64,000 bases of DNA. It comes from Thermococcus sp. (GTDB taxonomy: Archaea > Methanobacteriota_B > Thermococci > Thermococcales > Thermococcaceae). Each line of letters begins with the position of its first letter. Position 1 is the first letter of the stretch. Location: NCBI RefSeq assembly GCF_027023865.1, contig NZ_JALVUC010000003.1, forward strand, positions 66,327 to 130,326. The letters are read 5' to 3'. Of the stretch, positions 58,598 through 64,000 are shown in pieces. A program made the translations under genes and the position numbers. The notes under the pieces were generated by a model. The model did no database searches and was not told the origin of the DNA. It saw nothing but the letters and a program-made list of their open reading frames with translations.

Positions 58598-59819
58598 ACT
58601 CGCCGCCGTCATCGTAATCCTCCTGCTCCTCGTTGGCTTCTACGTCTACTACACGAATCCCCACGTAATAGACGACCTAACCAAGCGACAGGACACCTTC
58701 AAAGGCGGCCATTTAGGTTCGGGAGACTCTGGAGGCGGAACCGGGGGGAGTAACGGGGCTGCCGGGGGGAGTGGGGGATTTAGTGGAACCGGCTGGGTCG
58801 AGAACAACACCACCGGCTCCCCGGAGGTTTACATAGGAGACAACTTCGCGGCCGTGCCGGTCAACTCGAGTTACATCCTCTTTGCAGACAGGAACAAGGA
58901 TGGGAAGGTCGATGCGGTGTACATGGACACCACCGGCGACGGGAACTATGATACCGCCTACCTCGACGAGGACTACAACGGAAAGACCGACACGTGGAAG
59001 ACGACATTCAACGGCGTCTCCTCCTACTCGTGGGACGTTACCGGCGATGGAATTCCCGACGTCTACGATACAAACGGTGACGGGAAGGTCGACGCCTGGG
59101 ACCTGAACTCCGACGGCGTCATAGACGAGAGGGACGTTGACTACGACGGGAACCCGGATCTTCACGACTACAACTTCGACGGGGTCTTCGACGAGTTTCA
59201 GTCCAACGTGACCTTCGCCCCGCCAGAGAACGGGGGCACCTCCGGAACTGGCTTTACCTGCCCCGACAACAAGGAAGACGCCTACAGGCTCTACGTGCAG
59301 GCCTACAACAACCTTACACAGCTCATGGCGAAGAACCAGTCGAGTGAGGAAGCCAAGAGGGCCTACGAGGTCTATCTAAAAGCAAGGGAGTGCTACGGGT
59401 CCTTCTCCTCCTCAACGACATCATCCCCCGGTCAGGTAACCGGGACGCTCGGCCCGGTGCAGGGGGTAACCCTCGACACTGATGGATCCGCGGCAGTAAA
59501 GTTCTCGACAGGTGAGGTCGTGGAGAGCTTCGGCGGTAAGGACGTTGACCTCTTCGCTGAACCGTGGTGCGTTGATTACCCGGCAGTCCTCGGCCACTAT
59601 GTTGACCTCGGTGAGATAAGCTTGGAGGAAGTTACCATTGGAGACATCCCCTCCACCGGCTATCCAAGCGACGAGGTTGGCGGTGAGATAAGGGCCGGCC
59701 ACGTTTACGTCAACAGGAACTCGGACGGAACCTACACGATCTTCGCCCTCGTGAGCCACGAGAGGACATCTGAATGCTCCCACAGGATAACGATAGCCTA
59801 CAGGAACGTGGAGGGGTGA
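58590..59819 (+). CDS. Membrane-anchored protein with eight calcium-binding (EF-hand-like) loops
   Basis: 409 residues. An N-terminal membrane anchor (LAAVIVILLLLVGFYVYYT) and a Gly/Ser-rich linker (DSGGGTGGSNGAAGGSGGF) lead into eight tandem Asp-rich loops between about residues 100 and 205. Examples are DRNKDGKVD, DTTGDGNYD, DVTGDGIPD, DTNGDGKVD, DLNSDGVID and DYNFDGVFD. The loops repeat every 11-20 residues and should bind Ca2+ outside the cell, stiffening the chain. The C-terminal half (about 220-409) has a helical segment and a beta domain with two Cys that could pair. It overlaps both neighbours in the operon. Confidence 0.78.
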   Translation: MGKLAAVIVILLLLVGFYVYYTNPHVIDDLTKRQDTFKGGHLGSGDSGGGTGGSNGAAGGSGGFSGTGWVENNTTGSPEVYIGDNFAAVPVNSSYILFADRNKDGKVDAVYMDTTGDGNYDTAYLDEDYNGKTDTWKTTFNGVSSYSWDVTGDGIPDVYDTNGDGKVDAWDLNSDGVIDERDVDYDGNPDLHDYNFDGVFDEFQSNVTFAPPENGGTSGTGFTCPDNKEDAYRLYVQAYNNLTQLMAKNQSSEEAKRAYEVYLKARECYGSFSSSTTSSPGQVTGTLGPVQGVTLDTDGSAAVKFSTGEVVESFGGKDVDLFAEPWCVDYPAVLGHYVDLGEISLEEVTIGDIPSTGYPSDEVGGEIRAGHVYVNRNSDGTYTIFALVSHERTSECSHRITIAYRNVEG

Positions 59820-59944
59820 AAACGCCGCTCACGGGCTTCCACGTCCTCGGCCCCATTCTCGGGCTTTTTCTATTTTTGTTAGTTGCGATTTTCCTTCTCT
59901 GGGCGACGTGGAAGGTGGTAAGGTGGATAACTTCAAGGGGGTGA
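59816..59944 (+). CDS. Tiny membrane protein of the surface operon
   Basis: A 42-residue frame from GTG 59816, overlapping the previous stop by four bases (GTGA) and ending five bases before the next ATG. It encodes one strongly hydrophobic helix, GLFLFLLVAIFLLWATW, flanked by TPLTGFHVL and a basic end VVRWITSRG. Coupled overlap, correct spacing and the transmembrane pattern support it as a real gene although it is very short. A GGAGG run lies just upstream. It may assemble with the other anchored proteins. Confidence 0.55.
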   Translation: MKTPLTGFHVLGPILGLFLFLLVAIFLLWATWKVVRWITSRG

Positions 59945-59948
59945 TGAT

Positions 59949-60332
59949 ATGGGACTGATCAAAAAGCTTATCGTTGGCTTCTTCCTTTTCATCGTCATAG
60001 GCGTCGTGGCGGTCTTCGGGATACAGTACTATTACCTCAGTACCTACGACAGGGTTCCCGTCGAGGTCAAAACGGAAACCGTCTCCGGTGATGTCTTCTA
60101 TCTCTCGCACGTCCTTGAGCCCGGGAAGTACTACATTAAGACGAGCAGCGAGGGAACCGTTGAGAAGATAACAATCCTGGACCAGAACGGTAACGTTTTA
60201 ACGGAATCAAAAACGGGCAGCATGATCTACGGTTCCAGCAGGCCATTCCAGGTCAGGATTGACTACAAGAGTCCCGTGAACGTGGACTCCTATAAAGTCA
60301 GCGTCGGAATCTACCGGCTCGTGAAGAAGTGA
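59949..60332 (+). CDS. Small membrane-anchored beta-domain protein
   Basis: 127 residues. A single N-terminal membrane segment (LIVGFFLFIVIGVVAVFGI) is followed by an extracellular beta domain (VPVEVKTETVSGDVFYLSHV, YYIKTSSEGTVEKITILDQ, SSRPFQVRIDYKSPVNVDS). The layout matches the other three proteins of the operon: short cytoplasmic basic start, one helix, outside domain. GGGGGTGATGAT precedes ATG 59949. No family recognised. Last gene of the operon. Confidence 0.7.
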   Translation: MGLIKKLIVGFFLFIVIGVVAVFGIQYYYLSTYDRVPVEVKTETVSGDVFYLSHVLEPGKYYIKTSSEGTVEKITILDQNGNVLTESKTGSMIYGSSRPFQVRIDYKSPVNVDSYKVSVGIYRLVKK

Positions 60333-60558
60333 TGCCCTTGGGCGTCACTCATCTGCTTCTTTTTGCTTTTTCCCAGTTTCTGGCCCATATATCTCTCACT
60401 ATGCGCTCCATCTCCCCTCCTCTTTCTCCCTCCCGATGGCAAGCACTATAAACGTGGCGACGAGTATGGTCCCCTTGTTGAGGTTTATATAGTATGAACG
60501 CCTAGTGAAAGTTAGGAGGACGATTCTTTCGCCCTTTCTAAGTCTGGAGATGGTATGA

Positions 60559-61008
60559 ATGGAGAGGGTTATTTATGTGGTGCCCAACGTTTCTTACAAG
60601 AAGGGCTTTTTGAGTTCGGCCGCGGTAAACCTCGTGATAACAGACGAGAGGGTCATAGCGGCCCACATCACAAAGGAAACAATCGCAAAGGGCAAGGAGA
60701 AGTCCAGAGGCCTCGGGGGATACCTCGCCGGCGTTACCTCCGGCTACAGCGAGAGGTATTATGAGATGGAGCCCGAAGAGATACTGAGGGAGTCCGGCGA
60801 AAATTTTGAGGTGCACATGGGCGAGATCAGCGAGGTCAAGCTCAAAACGGGGGACAATGAGAGCGGGAAGATGGACGAGCTGGAAATCAAAGGGAGGAAG
60901 GGCCTCAAGTTCCGAGCCAATCCCGGCACTATGGATGTGAAGAAGATCAAGGAGACATTCAAAGCGGCCGGCGTAAAGGTGAAGGGTGGCGGTTTCTTCA
61001 ACATCTGA
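60559..61008 (+). CDS. Conserved-type hypothetical protein, PH-like
   Basis: 149 residues. VVPNVSYKKGFLSSAAVNLV followed by ITDERVIAAHITKETIAKG has the strand-turn-strand pattern of bacterial PH-like domains. The second half (MGEISEVKLKTGDNESGKMD, LEIKGRKGLKFRANPG) contains further strands and a C-terminal helix. It is predicted to be cytoplasmic. A TATA box TTTATATAG lies at 60485-60493. The family is not identified. It stands alone between the surface operon and the mutase gene. Confidence 0.6.
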   Translation: MERVIYVVPNVSYKKGFLSSAAVNLVITDERVIAAHITKETIAKGKEKSRGLGGYLAGVTSGYSERYYEMEPEEILRESGENFEVHMGEISEVKLKTGDNESGKMDELEIKGRKGLKFRANPGTMDVKKIKETFKAAGVKVKGGGFFNI

Positions 61009-61071
61009 GCGGAAACGTTATATCCTACCCCTCCCTTCCCCCATCGTATCACAGTTCCACGGGTGATTCTC

Positions 61072-62421
61072 ATGGGGAAGTACTTTGGAACCAGCGGCAT
61101 CAGAGAGGTCGTTAATGAAAGACTGACGCCGGAACTGGCTTTGCGTGTCGGAAAGGCCCTCGGCACGTACCTCGGTGGCGGAACCGTCATCGTTGGGAAG
61201 GACACACGGACGAGCGGCGAGATGCTGAAGAACGCCATCATAAGCGGTCTTCTCTCGACGGGCGTTGATGTCATAGACATTGGTCTGGCTCCAACCCCCT
61301 TAACGGGCTTCGCGATAAGGCTCTACGGTGCCGATGCGGGGGTAACCATCACAGCCTCCCACAACCCGCCTGAATACAACGGGATAAAGGTTTGGCAGCC
61401 GAACGGGATGGCATACACCCTGGAGATGGAGGCTGATCTCGAGGCGATAATCGACTCCGGGAACTTTAGAAAGGCCCCCTGGAATGAGATTGGAGCCGTT
61501 AGAAAAGCCGACCCAAGGGGGGATTACATCAAAAGGGCCCTTAAGATGGTCGAGATTGAAAGCTCCTACACGGTAGTTCTCGATGCCGGCAACGGTGCAG
61601 GCTCGATTCTGAGCCCCTACCTCCAGCGCGAGCTTGGAAACACCGTCATATCGCTCAACTCCCACCCAAACGGGTTCTTTGTGAGGGAGCTTGAGCCGAA
61701 CGCCAAAAGCCTCTCGGCCCTAACGAGGACCGTTAAAGCGATGAAAGCGGACGTTGGTATCGCCCACGACGGTGATGCGGACAGGATCGGTGTCGTTGAT
61801 GATGAGGGCAACTTCGTGGAGTACGAGACCATGCTTTCGCTCATAGCAGGTTACACACTTCGGAAGTTTGGGAGAGGGAAGGTAATAACCACGGTAGATG
61901 CCGGCTTTGCCCTCGATGATTACCTCAGGCCGCTCGGCGGAGAGGTTATAAGAACGCGCGTTGGAGACGTTGCCGTTGCGGATGAACTGGCCAGGAACGG
62001 CGGAGTTTTCGGCGGCGAGCCTTCTGGAACGTGGATAATCCCCCAATGGAACCTTACACCGGACGGAATCTTCGCCGGTGCTCTGGTTCTCGAAATGATA
62101 GATAGGCTCGGGCCGCTCAGTGAGCTTGCCAGAGAAGTCCCACGCTACGTAACCCTTCGCGCCAAAATCCCCTGCCCCAACGAGAAGAAAGCCAAGGCTA
62201 TGGGGGTAATAGCTGAGGAAGCTCTGAATGCCTTCGACTACAAGAGGCTAATAGACATCGACGGTGTCAGGATAGAAAACGACGACTGGTGGATTCTCTT
62301 CAGGCCAAGCGGAACCGAGCCGATAATGAGGATAACCCTCGAGGCGCACACGGAGGAGAAGGCGAGGAAGCTGATGGAGAATGCTGAGAGGCTGGTAAGG
62401 GGGGCGATAGAGAGGGCTTAG
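61072..62421 (+). CDS. glmM: Phosphoglucosamine/phosphomannomutase family enzyme
   Basis: 449 residues, alpha-D-phosphohexomutase family. [19 protein letters not shown] is the family start, the phosphoserine loop is [18 protein letters not shown], the metal loop is [17 protein letters not shown], the sugar-binding loop is [14 protein letters not shown], and the phosphate-binding loop is [15 protein letters not shown]. It interconverts hexose 1- and 6-phosphates. The loops fit the archaeal GlmM/ManB group, and GlmM is the best guess, but PMM or PGM activity is equally possible in Thermococcales. ATG 61072 follows GGGTGATTCTC. Confidence 0.85.
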   Translation: MGKYFGTSGIREVVNERLTPELALRVGKALGTYLGGGTVIVGKDTRTSGEMLKNAIISGLLSTGVDVIDIGLAPTPLTGFAIRLYGADAGVTITASHNPPEYNGIKVWQPNGMAYTLEMEADLEAIIDSGNFRKAPWNEIGAVRKADPRGDYIKRALKMVEIESSYTVVLDAGNGAGSILSPYLQRELGNTVISLNSHPNGFFVRELEPNAKSLSALTRTVKAMKADVGIAHDGDADRIGVVDDEGNFVEYETMLSLIAGYTLRKFGRGKVITTVDAGFALDDYLRPLGGEVIRTRVGDVAVADELARNGGVFGGEPSGTWIIPQWNLTPDGIFAGALVLEMIDRLGPLSELAREVPRYVTLRAKIPCPNEKKAKAMGVIAEEALNAFDYKRLIDIDGVRIENDDWWILFRPSGTEPIMRITLEAHTEEKARKLMENAERLVRGAIERA

Positions 62422-62993
62422 TCATCAAGGGCTTCTCTTACCCTCTCAACGCTCTCCTCCACGTCATCTTTGTCAAATTCCAGATAAAGGGCCTCTGGAA
62501 ACCTCGTCATGAGTATCTCGAAGAGTATCCCAGGCATCTTCACTAACCTGAACCCCTGTTCTTCAACGAGTTCCTTCGAGCGCTTGATCCTCTCCCCCCT
62601 GCTCATGTAGAAAAACTCCTGCATTGCCCGGTATGGGTAACCTCCGGGGTCGCTTGAGCTCGTGTGGAAGACGCCGCAGGTTGGGGAGTCTTTGACGCCG
62701 AGGAAGACAACTTTCTCCGGCTTCTCCTCTGTGAGGACTCTTCCAATGAAGTCCGCTATCACCTTCGCCCTCTCGTGCATGCCGAGCCTCTCGTAGACTT
62801 CCCTGCTCGCTGGTGCCCTAGGCCAGCCGATTAGAGCGTATTCTGGGCATGGATATGCTAGAACCTGCCAGTCATCGCCGAGCTTCCCAATTACCTTGCG
62901 GAGCCTCTTTGCAGTTTCGTACTCCTTCCCCTTCGGCCCGCGGTAGACGTAGAACGGGCTGAGCAGACAGGGAGCGATGACGAGGAGGTTCAT
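62418..62993 (-). CDS. DUF523/TudS-like protein
   Basis: 191 residues. Family-like cysteine motifs are [17 protein letters not shown] at the start, [16 protein letters not shown], and [16 protein letters not shown]. These three cysteines match the spacing of DUF523 proteins, some of which (TudS) bind an oxygen-sensitive iron-sulfur cluster and remove sulfur from thiouracil. Activity here is inferred only. Its start overlaps the stop of the P-loop kinase gene by four bases, so it is in the same operon. The 3' end overlaps the convergent mutase gene by four bases. Confidence 0.68.
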   Translation of the reverse strand: MNLLVIAPCLLSPFYVYRGPKGKEYETAKRLRKVIGKLGDDWQVLAYPCPEYALIGWPRAPASREVYERLGMHERAKVIADFIGRVLTEEKPEKVVFLGVKDSPTCGVFHTSSSDPGGYPYRAMQEFFYMSRGERIKRSKELVEEQGFRLVKMPGILFEILMTRFPEALYLEFDKDDVEESVERVREALDD

Positions 62994-63562
62994 CCAACCA
63001 CCTCGGTGATTATCCCTTCTACCTTCTTCTTCAGTTCCTCAAGGGTCCCCTCGTTCATTATCACGTAATCTGCCATGCCCTTAAGCTCACTTGTGCGGTA
63101 TAACCTTTCCTCGGCGTCGTCCATCGTCTTGAAGTCATTAAAGCTCTTAATTGTTCTGTCCTTGCTCGCCTTTCTCTTCACAAGCCTCCTGAACCTCGTC
63201 TCCGGGCTTGCCTCTACGTAGATGACCCTGCCGCCGAGCCTCTTCACGGTGTTGATTTCGCCCTCGGAGCGGACGCCGTCTATTACGATGTTTCTACAGT
63301 CCCTTTTCTTGTCCACAGCCAGCCTGATGAGTACATCCTCTCCATACCGATCCTTCAGGTACTTCCCAAACTCTATAAGCCTGTCGCGCGTTGGCTCGAC
63401 CTTCTCCGGAAGCTCAGGAATCCAAGAATAACTGGAAACGTTGTGGGTAAGCAGGTCTATCAGCGGATCGCTACATGAAACCCTGCAAAAGCCTTTCTCC
63501 TCAAAGAACCTTGCAATAGTGGTTTTTCCAGCGGCTATTTTTCCGACCACTCCGATTATCAT
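62990..63562 (-). CDS. P-loop kinase, dephospho-CoA kinase/adenylate kinase-like
   Basis: 190 residues. Walker A is VVGKIAAGKTTIARFFEEKG (about 5-24). RVSCSDPLIDLL follows as in nucleoside or dephospho-CoA kinases, then a lid-like region RRLVKRKASKDRT and DYVIMNEG near the C-terminus. The substrate is uncertain; annotated relatives are called AAA-family ATPase or CoaE-related. ATG 63562 is chosen because it overlaps the upstream stop (ATGA) with GGAG just ahead; ATG 63580 has no ribosome site. Middle gene of a three-gene minus-strand operon. Confidence 0.72.
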   Translation of the reverse strand: MIIGVVGKIAAGKTTIARFFEEKGFCRVSCSDPLIDLLTHNVSSYSWIPELPEKVEPTRDRLIEFGKYLKDRYGEDVLIRLAVDKKRDCRNIVIDGVRSEGEINTVKRLGGRVIYVEASPETRFRRLVKRKASKDRTIKSFNDFKTMDDAEERLYRTSELKGMADYVIMNEGTLEELKKKVEGIITEVVG

Positions 63563-64000
63563 CTTCTCCACATCCTCCATATCAGGTTCGCCCCATCTGT
63601 TGACTCCATCAGACCCGCGTAGGTTAGGTTTGCCACGAACTCCACTAAGGCTTTTCTGTCGTAAACCACGGGCCTTTCAAAACCGAATAGGTACTTCAGC
63701 TCGAAGAAGCTGATGTGCAGGAAGCGGAAGGGGTTCATAAGGGCAATCTCGTCTCTCCGTTTCAGACCGAAAGGAAAGTCCGCGAGGACAAGCTTTGCAC
63801 CACTCTCCTTGGCGAGCCTTACGAGCTTCTCCTCATTTGGGAAGAAAATCTCCCTGGAGATCCCCTCCACGGGCTCGTACTCCCGCTTGGGAAAGGTATA
63901 CTTTATCCCAACGGCATTGTATGGCAGTCCCAACCTTTCAGCGAAGCCGAGCAGGGCTTTGGCGTTGAAACCCATGAAGACGAGCGTTTTGACATCCCCC
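63559..64000 (-). CDS. Hypothetical protein, 5' end outside the window
   Basis: The frame is open up to the right edge of the window (it reads DVKTLVF before MGFNAKALLG), so the true start is probably beyond 64000; an internal ATG lies at 63975. Visible sequence: NAKALLGFAERLGLPYNAV, FPNEEKLVRLAKESGAKLVL, ADFPFGLKRRDEIALMNPFR, FVANLTYAGLMESTDGANL. It is alpha/beta in character, but no family is recognised. It overlaps the P-loop kinase gene by four bases and heads the same operon. Confidence 0.6.
   Translation of the reverse strand, partial: GDVKTLVFMGFNAKALLGFAERLGLPYNAVGIKYTFPKREYEPVEGISREIFFPNEEKLVRLAKESGAKLVLADFPFGLKRRDEIALMNPFRFLHISFFELKYLFGFERPVVYDRKALVEFVANLTYAGLMESTDGANLIWRMWRR

Noticed and set aside
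57422-58612. 396-residue open frame on the minus strand opposite the large surface protein
   Set aside because: It lies entirely antisense to a well-supported coding region, is rich in Val/Leu/Arg codons expected from the complement of GC-rich codons, and has no motif or ribosome site.
60340-60510. Minus-strand frame reading like a membrane segment (NLNKGTILVATFIVLAIG)
   Set aside because: No start codon or ribosome site, about 45 codons only, and it covers the TATA box of the gene at 60559; at most a relic.
61030-61072. TATCAC...GTGATT upstream of the sugar-phosphate mutase as a glycolytic motif
   Set aside because: The spacer is about ten bases rather than five and the right half doubles as the ribosome site, so it is not a TGM.
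1-64000. CRISPR array or cas genes
   Set aside because: No regularly spaced direct repeats of 24-37 bases and no cas-like protein are visible in the window.

Overview
The window reads as chromosome from a hyperthermophilic euryarchaeon of the order Thermococcales, most likely a Thermococcus. The reasons are a tungsten-type glyceraldehyde-3-phosphate:ferredoxin oxidoreductase beside an archaeal fructose-1,6-bisphosphatase, with Thermococcales-glycolytic-motif-like operators; archaeosine and wyosine tRNA-modification genes; DUF257 proteins, a family largely confined to Pyrococcus and Thermococcus; a tRNA-Trp whose intron carries a box C/D guide RNA; TATA-box promoters; and GGTG/GGAGGTGA ribosome binding sites.

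Layout. 0.1-3.0 kb: polar amino acid ABC transporter (binding protein, permease, ATPase, permease), then cobO. 3.7-17.1 kb: an AT-rich genomic island that looks like one composite anti-virus system in three tightly packed operons. These are PLD-helicase / small protein / DndD-like SMC ATPase / small Dnd-associated-like protein (+); small protein / PglZ / DUF499 ATPase (-); and DUF1156 DNA methyltransferase / small protein / PD-(D/E)XK nuclease-like protein (+). 17.2-18.7 kb: a DUF3800 protein and an EVE-domain protein. 18.7-22.4 kb: tRNA-His, taw3, a second DUF3800 gene, a lipoate ligase and tRNA-Trp, with two long gene-free stretches. 22.4-25.7 kb: fbp and gor. 25.7-48.5 kb: mostly housekeeping and accessory genes (ABC exporter, secreted protein, FAD oxidoreductase, carbamate kinase, ArcS, DUF2079, SPOUT methyltransferase, signal peptidase, dipeptidase, KaiC-like ATPase, S9 peptidase, small kinase, PiT phosphate transporter with its DUF47 partner). 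48.6-52.1 kb: an IS607-type element sits between a metallophosphoesterase and a lipoprotein, both of which look truncated. 52.2-64 kb: PmbA/TldD-like protein, DUF257, BtpA family, a four-gene cell-surface operon with calcium-binding repeats behind a structured leader, a sugar-phosphate mutase, and three small genes at the right edge.

How the genes fit together. The island joins BREX-type core proteins (PglZ, DUF499 ATPase, DUF1156 methyltransferase as in type 3 BREX) to a DndD-like ATPase without the sulfur-transfer enzymes DndA/DndC, plus a PLD-helicase. The three operons abut at a 4-bp convergent overlap and share a divergent promoter region, which argues for one functional unit.

Caution. 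At least five genes are interrupted by single frameshifts at short runs or repeats: the DndD-like ATPase, the DUF1156 methyltransferase, a SAM methyltransferase and both DUF257 genes. The first gene has a start problem too. Either several loci are decaying or phase-variable here, or the assembly carries indel errors; raw reads would settle it.
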